64,000 nucleotides of DNA from Agrobacterium rubi TR3 = NBRC 13261 (lineage in GTDB: Bacteria > Pseudomonadota > Alphaproteobacteria > Rhizobiales > Rhizobiaceae). The translations under genes were made by a program, and so were the position numbers. The stretch is from NCBI RefSeq assembly GCF_000739935.1, contig NZ_BBJU01000002.1:115897-179896 (forward strand), in the 5' to 3' direction. The notes under the pieces were generated by a model. It saw only the letters and a list, made by a program, of their open reading frames with translations. It was not told the DNA's origin and ran no database searches. This document shows, one piece after another, positions 27,587-35,815 of this stretch. Within the stretch, counting starts at the first letter, position 1; each line of letters starts with the position of its first letter.

Positions 27587-27739
27587 GGCGCCGAGACCGG
27601 AAACGGCTTGACGTGGCTGTCTGGGACAGGCAGTTCACCAACCTGAAAAATTCGCTGCCACCGCAGCCTTGAGGCTTCCGCCTCGACCACTTTCGAATCA
27701 CGCGGTTCTGTGCGCAGAGCCCACGCAAAGGATAGAAGA

Positions 27740-27994
27740 ATGGACGAAACAGCCACAACCGAAACCGTCGCCGCCGCCGAACTGCGCCAGTTCATCGAGC
27801 GTATCGAGCGTCTGGAAGAAGAAAAGGCCGCGATTTCCGGCGATATCAAGGACGTGATGGGCGAAGCCAAGGGCCGTGGTTACGACACCAAGGCGATCCG
27901 CACCATCATCCGCCTGCGCAAGAAGGATGCCAACGAGCGCATCGAAGAAGAGACGATCTTGCAGACCTACATGGCTGCACTGGGCATGGAATAA
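27740..27994 (+). CDS. gapR: DUF2312 / GapR-family DNA-binding protein
   Basis: An 84-residue protein of the DUF2312 family, whose Caulobacter member GapR binds overtwisted DNA ahead of replication and transcription and helps topoisomerases. The helical segments [18 protein letters not shown] and [33 protein letters not shown] core are the family signature. The ATG at 27740 follows an A/G-rich ribosome site. A terminator lies directly after. It is separated from the DUF1244 gene by 153 bases and probably has its own promoter. Confidence 0.85.
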   Translation: MDETATTETVAAAELRQFIERIERLEEEKAAISGDIKDVMGEAKGRGYDTKAIRTIIRLRKKDANERIEEETILQTYMAALGME

Positions 27995-28017
27995 GCCTAG
28001 AGTCAGGCCGTGATTGG

Positions 28018-28041
28018 AAGGCCCCCTGGTGGGGCCTTTTT
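28018..28041 (+). terminator. Rho-independent terminator after gapR
   Basis: AAGGCCCC and GGGGCCTT form the stem around CTGGT, with T-rich sequence after it, about 25 bases after the gapR stop. Confidence 0.88.
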
Positions 28042-28542
28042 CTATTTATGGTAGATATAGAAGCAAGTGAAAGTTATCAGCCTGATCAAAGGATTTCTTT
28101 CGTGCGCCCGTAAGCAAAACTCTACGAAAACTCCGCGTTCTCTGGTGTTTTTGGATCTTTCACATATCCCGTTTCTCTCGCGACGTGCGAGTATTCTAAA
28201 AAAGTTTTATTTATATTTTTAATCGAAATATTCTAATATTTTCAAAGCGATGAATACTGATTTTCAGTGAACTGATGTCGAAGCGTCTCGTAAAGCTCAC
28301 GAAGAAGTGTCGGCACGCCTTTTATGCGTTTGTCGAGGTTGGTGTTCCACTCGTTATTATTGATGACAATGGTTAGAATGAACATATCAGAGCTATAAGT
28401 TGTTCTCTAAAGCTAGTCTTAAATGCCACGATAGTGCTACTTTATACAACCATTTGTAAGCATCTTGTTAATCATTTACTTACCATAAATGTGACGGAAA
28501 TGAGTCTCTCTATGGCTCGGCGATGCTCGCAAGTGGTACGGA
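28042..28542. other. AT-rich gene-free interval upstream of the orphan flagellin
   Basis: About 500 bases, strikingly AT-rich around 28190-28260, with no credible open frame. It probably holds the flagellin promoter. The base composition differs from the flanks, which may mark an old insertion. Confidence 0.5.
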
Positions 28543-30300
28543 ATGACCAGCATAAAGACCAACATGTCGGCCATGGCGGGCCTCCAGACTCTTCGCGCGA
28601 CGGCAGCGAGCCTTGCCGAGCAGCGAAGTCAGGTCAGTAGCGGTTTACGGGTGGGAAAAGCCTCGGATAATGTTGCCTATTGGTCCATCTCGACCACCAT
28701 GCGCTCCGACCGCACCGCCATTTCCGCTGCGAACGACGCGATGGGTTTGGGCGCAGCCAAAGTCGATACGGCCTATGCGGCGATGACGTCTGTGCTCGAA
28801 TCCCTCACGGAATTCAAGTCAAAGCTGGTGACTGCAAACGAGACGAGTGTGGATCGCTCGAAAATTCAGGGAGAACTCGATCAGCTTAAAAAGCAGGTCG
28901 TGGCCATTGCCGATTCTGCCAGCTTCAACGGAGAGAACTGGCTGACCACTGATGTCGATGACATTTTCGATCCCGATATCAACAAGGTGTCGGTCGTCTC
29001 CGGCTTTACGAGAGGCACAGACGGCGCAGTCTCCGTCAACAGGGCGAATTATTCTCTTGTGCAATCTTCTCTCTTCAATTCGACCGGTGGAGGGATGTTG
29101 CAAGCAGACCCGAGAGACCTGAAGACGATTGGCGGCCTGCGTTTCGAATATGGCAACGGCCTCAGAAGCGATTATGCCATGCGCAGCACCTCCGGTACCG
29201 GGCCAGGGACGTTCATGTTCGATTTTTCCTCTCCCATGACGTTTGGAGCCGGGGACAGCCTGAGCTTCGATATCACCATCGATGAAGACAATCCTGCGGA
29301 TGGAATTCCGCCAGCTTACGACCCGGGCAGAACGACGTCAGCGGTGATCGATGCTGGTGTGGTCAACAGCGTCCTTGGCAGAAGCGATGGCGTCATCGGT
29401 AATTACAAACAGTATGCGCAAGTTCTGAACAACGTGCTTTCCGGCGCAGGCGCTTTTGCTACGACATATCGACGACTTGATCCGCCCAATCAGACAGTCA
29501 TTTGGGTGGATGTCCCGAACGTGGTCGGAATTGTACGCGGCGGATTTGGTGACAAGGACGGATCGTCCATGAGCATATCGAACGTCAGCTTTACGGGCGT
29601 TACGCAGGCCAACCAGATCGCTGATCGCTCGGTGGCATTTGGAGTGCGCAGGTCCTCCATGACGCTCGATTTTGAGCCTCTCACCGTTTATGACGACGTC
29701 ATCGTCAGCATGCGTATGGATGTTGATCACGCTTCAACGAGCATGTCTTTCGACAAGGACTTCGTTAACCTGAAGCTGGGCAAGACAAACGGCAAGATCG
29801 AGACATCGAATGAGATGGCAACCGTGCTGACGGCTCTCGTCAACAGGTCTGATATCATCATCAATGCCCCTGACGCCTCCACGGTTTCCATCAGCATCGA
29901 CCCTCTTCAAATCCGTAAATCGGGAGAGAAGAGCTCCATTGGTTTTTATGGCATCGACGTCAATATCGAGCCATTGCCAACGATGAATTTCCTCGACATC
30001 GATATCGCCGCCAATCCGCGTTTGCTGGATGGTTATGTCGGCTACATCGAGCAGGCACTCGGCCGGGTGACGGGTGGGGCTGCGGCGCTGGGCGCTCTCC
30101 AGACGCGTATCGAAATGCAGTCTCAGTTTGCCCAGAAGTCCCTCGATACCATCGATGCAGGCGTGAGTCGGCTCGTGGATGCCGACATGGAAGAGGCCTC
30201 GGCGCGTTTGAGCGCGCTGCAGACGCAGCAGCAGCTCGCCATCCAGGCGCTTCAGATATCCAACGATTCGCCAAAGACGTTGCTGTCCTTGTTCAACTAG
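28543..30300 (+). CDS. Orphan flagellin with enlarged central domain
   Basis: A filament protein of 585 residues. The conserved D0/D1 N-terminus (MTSIKTNMSAMAGLQTLRA, then SGLRVGKASDNVAYWSIS) and C-terminus (IDAGVSRLVDADMEEASARL, ending QISNDSPKTLLSLFN) are intact, so it could polymerise. The middle (about 160-480) is a large variable domain, making it longer than the usual rhizobial flagellins of roughly 300-430 residues. No flagellar basal-body, hook or motor genes are nearby. It is preceded by an AT-rich interval and has a weak ribosome site. It may be a minor or condition-specific flagellin. Confidence 0.88.
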   Translation: MTSIKTNMSAMAGLQTLRATAASLAEQRSQVSSGLRVGKASDNVAYWSISTTMRSDRTAISAANDAMGLGAAKVDTAYAAMTSVLESLTEFKSKLVTANETSVDRSKIQGELDQLKKQVVAIADSASFNGENWLTTDVDDIFDPDINKVSVVSGFTRGTDGAVSVNRANYSLVQSSLFNSTGGGMLQADPRDLKTIGGLRFEYGNGLRSDYAMRSTSGTGPGTFMFDFSSPMTFGAGDSLSFDITIDEDNPADGIPPAYDPGRTTSAVIDAGVVNSVLGRSDGVIGNYKQYAQVLNNVLSGAGAFATTYRRLDPPNQTVIWVDVPNVVGIVRGGFGDKDGSSMSISNVSFTGVTQANQIADRSVAFGVRRSSMTLDFEPLTVYDDVIVSMRMDVDHASTSMSFDKDFVNLKLGKTNGKIETSNEMATVLTALVNRSDIIINAPDASTVSISIDPLQIRKSGEKSSIGFYGIDVNIEPLPTMNFLDIDIAANPRLLDGYVGYIEQALGRVTGGAAALGALQTRIEMQSQFAQKSLDTIDAGVSRLVDADMEEASARLSALQTQQQLAIQALQISNDSPKTLLSLFN

Positions 30301-30349
30301 AGGCGTCTGCGTGATATGGATTCACTGAGCTTCAGTCTGGCTTTTCTGT

Positions 30350-31291
30350 TCACTCTTCCGGTGCGAAAAACGCATCGATCGCGGCCATAGCCTGACTGCG
30401 ATAGACATCGCGCTCCAGAAACAATTCGTGCCGTGCGCCGGTGACGGGGATCAGTTGCGCCGCACGGAAATTGCGCGATAGCTCTTCCTGTCCCGCATAG
30501 GGCGAGATCGTGTCGCGCATGGGTGCCAAGAGCAGCGTCGGCACGGTGATCTTCGTCAGATGATCCTGCCGCGTGACCCAAGGCATCGTTTTCAAAACCT
30601 CAAACAGCCAGCGTGCCGTCGGCGCACCGACGAAGAGTTCGGGGTGTTCGATGCCGATTTGTGCATTGCGGGCAAAGCGGACGGGATCTGACGTTAGCGG
30701 ATTGTCTTCAAACGAGCGCTCGCGCTGGTCTTTTCCGAGCTGCACGCCACCCAGCCCGATCAGACTGAGGCTCGTGGCCACCAGCCGGATGAACCACGCC
30801 GGCAGGGATTGTCCGCTCAAGGAAATGAAGGGTGCGCTGAGCGCCATGCGCTCGATGCGGTTCGACAGTGCCGGTCCCATGGAAAGGGCTGCCAGCCCGC
30901 CGGTGGAATGGGCAATCATGAAGAAGGGCAGGCGCGTATCCGGCAAAACGACCTGTTCCAGAAACAGCGATATGTCCTTCTGGTAATCGGAAAAGCGCCG
31001 CACATGGCCGGCATGGGCTTTCTTCAGCAGCCGTTCCGACCCGCCCTGTCCGCGCGTGTCGAAGGTCGCGACCCAGAAGCCTTTCTCGGTGAGATCGTTG
31101 ATCGTCTCGAAATATTTCTCGATGCATTCATTGCGGCCATGCAGCAAAACGATGGTGCCACGCGCCACCGACTGGCTGGAGCGAAAGATCGCGTAGCGCA
31201 GTTTCTTGTTCTTATGACCGGTGAAATAGCCCGCGATGTGGTTCTCGGGCACGGGGTTGCCCTTGGTCGCGTGTAATATGGCTTCGGTCAT
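30350..31291 (-). CDS. Alpha/beta hydrolase (lysophospholipase-like)
   Basis: A serine hydrolase of 313 residues in the PldB/monoglyceride-lipase group. The oxyanion segment IVLLHGRNECIEKY, nucleophile elbow AHSTGG, acid in APMRDTISP and base in TGARHELFLE give a full Ser-Asp-His triad. No signal peptide is seen. The ATG at 31291 is chosen over the longer frame starting at 31357, which lacks a ribosome site. It is convergent with the flagellin gene and divergent from hsp20. The natural substrate, perhaps a lysophospholipid, is not shown by the sequence. Confidence 0.82.
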   Translation of the reverse strand: MTEAILHATKGNPVPENHIAGYFTGHKNKKLRYAIFRSSQSVARGTIVLLHGRNECIEKYFETINDLTEKGFWVATFDTRGQGGSERLLKKAHAGHVRRFSDYQKDISLFLEQVVLPDTRLPFFMIAHSTGGLAALSMGPALSNRIERMALSAPFISLSGQSLPAWFIRLVATSLSLIGLGGVQLGKDQRERSFEDNPLTSDPVRFARNAQIGIEHPELFVGAPTARWLFEVLKTMPWVTRQDHLTKITVPTLLLAPMRDTISPYAGQEELSRNFRAAQLIPVTGARHELFLERDVYRSQAMAAIDAFFAPEE

Positions 31292-31372
31292 GGATGGTGT
31301 TTCCGACTTGGCACTGACGAGATGTTTCGCAACGGGATAAGTGGCGCGCCGATGCACGTCAAAGGAAAAATC

Positions 31373-31408
31373 GCCGGAACCGTCGGTCTTAGCAGTCGCG
31401 GTTCCGGC
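31373..31408. promoter_or_regulatory. Perfect 10-bp inverted repeat in the hydrolase/hsp20 intergenic region
   Basis: GCCGGAACCG (31373-31382) and CGGTTCCGGC (31399-31408) are perfect complements around a 16-base loop. It lies about 80 bases upstream of the hydrolase start and has no T-run. An operator or leader hairpin is possible. Confidence 0.4.
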
Positions 31409-31551
31409 TAGTATGACAGAAGAAGAAGGGACGTTATCCTTCTGCCACCGGAGATAGCCTCCGATGTCCCGATGAATAGCGCGCGCAAACTGAACGATTT
31501 CAGAACTGTGCGTTCAGTTGGCATTCAGGCGCATTCCGGTTTGCGAAAACT

Positions 31552-31580
31552 CTTGAACTTGCCCAAACGCCTTCCCATCT
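31552..31580 (+). promoter_or_regulatory. RpoH (sigma-32) promoter of hsp20
   Basis: CTTGAAC (31552-31558), 15 bases, then CCCATCT (31574-31580) fits the heat-shock sigma factor consensus CTTGAAA-N11-16-CCCATNT. Transcription would begin near 31588, giving a leader of about 90 bases. Confidence 0.75.
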
Positions 31581-31587
31581 CTTTGTC

Positions 31588-31676
31588 ACGGTCGCCAGAA
31601 CGGGGCCGTATCCGGTCACTCATCGCCATCAGGGGTGAGGACCTTAATCGCAAACAGTCGCTCACAGGAGGACACC
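31588..31676 (+). promoter_or_regulatory. ROSE-like RNA thermometer leader of hsp20
   Basis: The predicted leader between the RpoH start and the ATG has the length of rhizobial ROSE elements. Its 3' end has TCGCT (a UYGCU word) just before AGGAGG (31667-31672), the arrangement in which the ribosome site is masked at low temperature. Full folding was not computed. Confidence 0.6.
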
Positions 31677-32159
31677 ATGCGTCACGTTGATTTTTCCCCG
31701 CTTTACCGCTCCACGGTCGGTTTCGACCGCCTTTTCTCCATGCTCGATGGCCTTGGCCAGCCGGAACAGGCGCAAGCCTACCCGCCCTACAACATAGAGC
31801 GCACCGGCGAGAACGCCTACCGCATCACCATGGCGGTGGCCGGTTTCGATGAGAACGAACTCAGCATCGAATCGCGCGCCAATGTGCTGACCGTCAAGGC
31901 TGAAAAGGCTGACGAGACCAAAGAAAGCGAAGGCGACTTCCTCTATCGCGGCATTGCCAAGCGCGCCTTCGAGCGCCGCTTCCAGCTTGCCGATCACGTC
32001 GAGGTACAGAACGCTTCGCTGAAGAATGGCCTGCTGCACATTGATCTCTTCCGCAACATTCCCGAAGCCATGAAACCACGTCGCATCGCGATTGTTTCAG
32101 ACGTGACGGATGAGCCACGGCAGATCGAAGCGCAGGTGACGCCCGCTCAGGTCAACTAA
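31677..32159 (+). CDS. Small heat shock protein Hsp20 (IbpA-like)
   Basis: An ATP-independent chaperone of 160 residues that holds unfolding proteins. It begins with the class A motif RSTVGFDRLFSML, contains the alpha-crystallin domain (YNIERTGENAYRITMAVAGF to LKNGLLHIDLFRNIPEA) and ends with an IxI-like segment near RRIAIVSD. The start at 31677 is fixed by AGGAGG. Expression is probably under double heat control through an RpoH promoter and a ROSE-like leader. A terminator follows. Confidence 0.92.
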   Translation: MRHVDFSPLYRSTVGFDRLFSMLDGLGQPEQAQAYPPYNIERTGENAYRITMAVAGFDENELSIESRANVLTVKAEKADETKESEGDFLYRGIAKRAFERRFQLADHVEVQNASLKNGLLHIDLFRNIPEAMKPRRIAIVSDVTDEPRQIEAQVTPAQVN

Positions 32160-32181
32160 ACCTGTTGCGTGAAGTCTGACG

Positions 32182-32209
32182 AAACGGCCCTCATTGCAGG
32201 GCCGTTTTT
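32182..32209. terminator. Terminator between hsp20 and the transporter gene
   Basis: AAACGGCCCT (32182-32191) pairs with AGGGCCGTTT and is followed by T on the plus strand. It overlaps the stop codon region of the convergent transporter gene and may serve both. Confidence 0.85.
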
Positions 32210-33219
32210 GTTTGTTCCGGCGGAAGCGCAATTTCTGCGGTTTTCTGCAATTCGATTTTCTTCGCCTTGGTGGCATATCTCTGCGCAATCACCGCGCAGG
32301 CCATCAACTGTATCTGGTGAAACAGCATCAGCGGCAGAACGATCGCGCCGATGCTCTGGCCGGCAAAGATGGCACCCGCCATGGGCACGCCGCTGGCAAG
32401 GCTCTTCTTGGATCCGCAGAAGGTGATGGTGATCTCGTCTTCCTTCTTGAAACCAAGCAGACGGCTGCCGAACATGGTGATGCACAGAACGACGGCAAGC
32501 AGAGCCATGTCGATGCCGATGACGACGCCGATGTCACGCAGGGTAAACTGGTGCCAGATGCCTTCGATCACAGCCTCACTGAAGGCGAGATAGACCACCA
32601 TCAGGATCGAGCCGCGGTCGACGGGTGCCAGCAGCTTTTTGCGGGCTCTGATCCAGTCGCCGATCCAGGGCTGCAGGATTTGGCCGAGAATAAAGGGCGC
32701 CAGCAATTGCAGGAAGATTTGCCCGAAAGCCTCGAGCGAAAAGCCGCCGCCATGGCCGCCCACGGTAAACAGGAAGCCGACGAGCAGCGGCGTTAAAAAC
32801 ATGCCGAATATATTCGAGGCCGATGCAGCACAAATCGCCGCTGGAACATTGCCGCCCGCCATGGAGGTGAAGGCGATGGAGGATTGCACGGTGGACGGCA
32901 GCACGCAGAGAAACAGGACGCCCATATAGAGCGGCGCAGGCAGAATGCTCTGCGGGATGTAGCCGAGGCCGACGCCGATCAGCGGAAACAGGCCGAAGGT
33001 GACAAACAGAATGACCAGATGCAGACGCCAGTGCAAGATACCGGCGATCACCACATCCCGCGACAATCTCACGCCGTGCAGAAAGAACAGCAAGGCAATC
33101 GCGCATTTGGTGGCGATGCCGAAGTATTCGGCGGCTTGCCCGCTGACGGGCAGGAAGGAAGCGATGATGACGGTTGCGACCAGCATCATGGTGAAGCGGT
33201 CGGGCAGGAAGCGGCTCAT
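32191..33219 (-). CDS. Bile acid:sodium symporter family transporter (YfeH-like)
   Basis: An inner-membrane protein of 342 residues with about ten hydrophobic segments, matching the SBF-like/YfeH branch of the BASS family: PDRFTMMLVATVIIASFLP at the start, FFLHGVRLSRDVV, VLPSTVQSSIAFTSMAGGN and CGSKKSLASGVPMAG. Transported solute is unknown; bacterial members carry various organic anions. The start at 33219 is preferred; an upstream ATG (33279) would leave only 45 bases to the divergent LysR gene, which probably regulates it. Confidence 0.82.
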   Translation of the reverse strand: MSRFLPDRFTMMLVATVIIASFLPVSGQAAEYFGIATKCAIALLFFLHGVRLSRDVVIAGILHWRLHLVILFVTFGLFPLIGVGLGYIPQSILPAPLYMGVLFLCVLPSTVQSSIAFTSMAGGNVPAAICAASASNIFGMFLTPLLVGFLFTVGGHGGGFSLEAFGQIFLQLLAPFILGQILQPWIGDWIRARKKLLAPVDRGSILMVVYLAFSEAVIEGIWHQFTLRDIGVVIGIDMALLAVVLCITMFGSRLLGFKKEDEITITFCGSKKSLASGVPMAGAIFAGQSIGAIVLPLMLFHQIQLMACAVIAQRYATKAKKIELQKTAEIALPPEQTKTALQ

Positions 33220-33324
33220 GGCGGCGTGCTTTCGTTTTTCCGGTTTTGCATTGAATTGACCTGCATTATCCCTCATCATGAAATCAGATGCAAAAACTAA
33301 CAGTTATCATGATGTGAGATAACC

Positions 33325-34185
33325 ATGCTCAATCTCCAACACCTCGCCAGCTTCGTGACGCTGGAGCAGACCATGAGTTTCACCCATGCCGCCGAGCGGT
33401 TGGGCATCGGTCAATCGACGCTCAGCCAGCATATCCAACGCTTGGAAGCCTTTCTCGGGCAGCGCCTGATCGCGCGTGATACACATCGGGTTCGCCTGAC
33501 GCCGGAGGGCGAGGCGTTGCTGGGTTACGCCCGCAACATGCTGGATATCAACAACAAGGTAGCGGCTTTGTTCGGTGAAAGCAGGCTGCGTGGCCGCCTG
33601 CGACTCGGCGTCTCCGAAGACTTCGTCGCCAGCCGCCTGACGGTCATTCTAGAGGAATTTACACGGCTCTACCCGCTGGTCGATCTGGAACTCACGGTAG
33701 CGCTCAGCGGCTCTCTTTACGAAATGCAGGACAATGGCGAGCTGGATGTCGTGCTGGCCAAAAGACGCCTGGGTGACCACCTCGGCCACTTCTTCTACCG
33801 CGAACCTCTGGTCTGGCTGGCAAAAGACCCGGATGCCGTTCTGTCGCGCGAAAACGCCTTGCCGCTCATCGCCTTTCCACCACCCAGCATCACCCGCAAG
33901 GCAGCACAGGAAGCGCTCGACCGCGCCGGTGTCGCCTGGCGCATCGTCTGCACCTGCGGCAGCCTCAGCGGACTAACCGCCGCCGCCCGCGCCGGAATGG
34001 GCGTTCTGGTCCAGCCTCGCAGTATGGCGCCAACAGGATTGCGGGAACTGCCGAAGGGCGCGCTTCCGGCACTGGAAGATGTGGAGTTCGTGCTCCAACC
34101 GAGGAAGGGGGCGGATGCGGAACTGGTGGAGGCACTGTCGAAACTGGTGATGGCTAAGGGGATGGTGCCGGGGAGTGCTGCTTGA
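33325..34185 (+). CDS. LysR-family transcriptional regulator
   Basis: A 286-residue LysR protein: winged helix-turn-helix at residues 1-60 (LASFVTLEQTMSFTHAAERLGIGQSTLSQHIQRLE) and a C-terminal effector domain from about 90. It is divergent from the BASS-family transporter with a 105-base space, the classical arrangement for a LysR gene and its target. The effector is not known. Downstream lies a palindromic mosaic element, not a gene. Confidence 0.9.
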   Translation: MLNLQHLASFVTLEQTMSFTHAAERLGIGQSTLSQHIQRLEAFLGQRLIARDTHRVRLTPEGEALLGYARNMLDINNKVAALFGESRLRGRLRLGVSEDFVASRLTVILEEFTRLYPLVDLELTVALSGSLYEMQDNGELDVVLAKRRLGDHLGHFFYREPLVWLAKDPDAVLSRENALPLIAFPPPSITRKAAQEALDRAGVAWRIVCTCGSLSGLTAAARAGMGVLVQPRSMAPTGLRELPKGALPALEDVEFVLQPRKGADAELVEALSKLVMAKGMVPGSAA

Positions 34186-34195
34186 ACGCGTGGCG

Positions 34196-34385
34196 GTACC
34201 CCTCACCAAGAAAATCTAAGACTTAGCTCTGCTAAGCTCTTGATTTTCTATCCTCTCCCACAAGGGGAGAGGTAAAAGAGCAAGCGGCGCGGCATTCGCG
34301 TTATCTCTCCCCCTGTGGGAGAGAAAGCAATTTCAACATCTTGAGCTTTGCTCAAGTGTTAGAAATTGCAAGTGAGGGGGCAGCT
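34196..34385. repeat. Palindromic intergenic mosaic element, family D
   Basis: Begins with CCCTCACC (read 34199-34206) and ends AGTGAGGGG. Within it are several hairpins: AGAAAATC/GATTTTCT near 34210-34250, CCTCTCCC/GGGGAGAGG around 34252-34272, TCTCTCCCCC/GGGAGAGA around 34304-34324 and AGCAATTTC/GAAATTGC around 34327-34372. It differs from family A but has the same position between genes. Confidence 0.7.
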
Positions 34386-34395
34386 CCGTTCCGCT

Positions 34396-35451
34396 TCAAG
34401 CCCCGCCACAAATCCGCAAGAAATCATCCACGTCGTTTTCCAGCGTTGCAAAGCTGGTCACAAGCCGAATGAGCTGTTCGTTTTCGCCCACAGGCTCCGG
34501 CATGTCGTGTGGCACGGGCCAGTCGTAGAAGCTGGCACCGGCCTCTTTGGCAGCCTTGGCCTTGTCCTTGTTCAGCACCACGAAAAGCTCGTTGGATTGC
34601 GTTGGCCAGGCCAGGCGTGCACTGTTGGAAGCCGACAGTCCTTCGCGCAGGCGCGTCGCCATGGCGTTGGCGTGGGCGGCCAGTTCAAGCCACAGATCGT
34701 CCTTGAAATAGGCATCGAATTGGGCGGCCATGAAGCGGGTTTTGGAGAAGAGCTGGGCGGAGCGCTTGCGGATGAAGGGCAGGTCTTCTGCCGTTTTCGG
34801 ATCCATGTAGACGATGGCTTCCGCGCACCAGCAACCGTTTTTCGTTGCGCCGAAGGACAGAATATCAACGCCGCGTTTCCATGTCATTTCGGCAGGCGTC
34901 GTGTTCAGCGCCATCATGGCGTTGCCGAAACGCGCGCCGTCCATATGCAAGGGGACGCCAGCGTTTTTGGCGATTTTCGAAATCGCGTCGATTTCATCGA
35001 GTTCGTAAACCGTGCCCTGTTCGGTCGCCTGGGTCAGCGTCACCAGCATCGGCTGGCCTTGATGGATGGAGCCGGGCGGGAAGCGGCCGATGGCGGCTTC
35101 GAGGTTCTTTGGCAGCATCTTGCCGTTGGGTCCAGCGACCGGCATCAGGCGCGAGGCGTTGGAAAAGTAGACCGGCGCGCCGCATTCGTCTTCGATGACA
35201 TGCGCTTCGGAATGGCAAAAGGCGATGCCGCCGGGGCGGGCGACGCTGGCCATGGCCAGAGAATTGGCAGCGGTGCCGGTGCCGACGAAGAATACGGCGA
35301 CTTCGCGCTCGAAAATCTCGTTGAAGCGCTTCTCGATGGCGCGGTCCAGTTCGCTCGTGCCGTAGGCGGCGGCAAAGCGGGTGGATTCTTTCATCAGCCG
35401 CTCATTGATCGCGGGGTGGGCGCCTGCCCAGTTGTCGGAAGCAAAAAACAT
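34396..35451 (-). CDS. ltaE: Low-specificity L-threonine aldolase
   Basis: A PLP enzyme of 351 residues that splits L-threonine or L-allo-threonine to glycine and acetaldehyde. It starts MFFASDNWAGAHPAIN, has the cofactor lysine in LSFGATKNGCWCAEA, the aspartate in MDGARFGNA and the VFFVGTGTAANSLA segment. The ATG at 35451 is chosen because the fold begins there; the upstream frame to 35502 adds an unlikely Pro/Ser tail. It is divergent from gltB. Confidence 0.9.
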   Translation of the reverse strand: MFFASDNWAGAHPAINERLMKESTRFAAAYGTSELDRAIEKRFNEIFEREVAVFFVGTGTAANSLAMASVARPGGIAFCHSEAHVIEDECGAPVYFSNASRLMPVAGPNGKMLPKNLEAAIGRFPPGSIHQGQPMLVTLTQATEQGTVYELDEIDAISKIAKNAGVPLHMDGARFGNAMMALNTTPAEMTWKRGVDILSFGATKNGCWCAEAIVYMDPKTAEDLPFIRKRSAQLFSKTRFMAAQFDAYFKDDLWLELAAHANAMATRLREGLSASNSARLAWPTQSNELFVVLNKDKAKAAKEAGASFYDWPVPHDMPEPVGENEQLIRLVTSFATLENDVDDFLRICGGA

Positions 35452-35691
35452 GGGTCTGCACTTTCGATGAGTTGACGATGGCGGGAGTGGCTGGTCTGCC
35501 AAACGATTGTCGTTTTATGGCCTTATCTTCGGGAACGCAAATCCGGCAATGAAAGCAACGATTTCGTGGTTTTGCCGGAAGAAAATTGCGCGAAGATTCG
35601 CAACCGAGACATTTAGCGTCATTTTGTACGTTTATAAAATGTTGAGGTGGACTTGCAGAGTACGGTCGTTTCTGTCAAAATCCAACCAGAA
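35452..35691. other. First part of the ltaE-gltB intergenic region
   Basis: AT-richer sequence with no plausible gene; contains the ltaE promoter side. The remainder up to 35815 holds the gltB control elements listed separately. Confidence 0.5.
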
Positions 35692-35714
35692 TTAAGACAG
35701 CAATGCTGTCCTAA
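35692..35714. promoter_or_regulatory. 23-bp dyad operator in the gltB promoter
   Basis: TTAAGACAGCA (35692-35702), a central A, then TGCTGTCCTAA (35704-35714) is a palindrome with one mismatch. It ends two bases before a TTGACA box, as expected for a regulator acting on gltB. Confidence 0.6.
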
Positions 35715-35715
35715 A

Positions 35716-35744
35716 TTGACAAGCGGACGCGAAACCACTATCCG
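35716..35744 (+). promoter_or_regulatory. Candidate sigma-70-type promoter of gltB
   Basis: TTGACA (35716-35721), 17 bases, then TATCCG (35739-35744), 72 bases upstream of the gltB start. The -10 box is weak, so an activator bound at the adjacent dyad is plausible. Confidence 0.5.
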
Positions 35745-35815
35745 GAAACGGTGAAGAGGTCGAGCATCCGCCTCTCTGCGTGAAGCCATGCAACCTGTTG
35801 CAGGAGGGACGAAAA

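Noticed and set aside
34196..34385. Fifth copy of family A repeat
   Set aside because: It shares only the general GC-rich palindromic style; the words and the hairpin order are different, so it is listed as a separate family.
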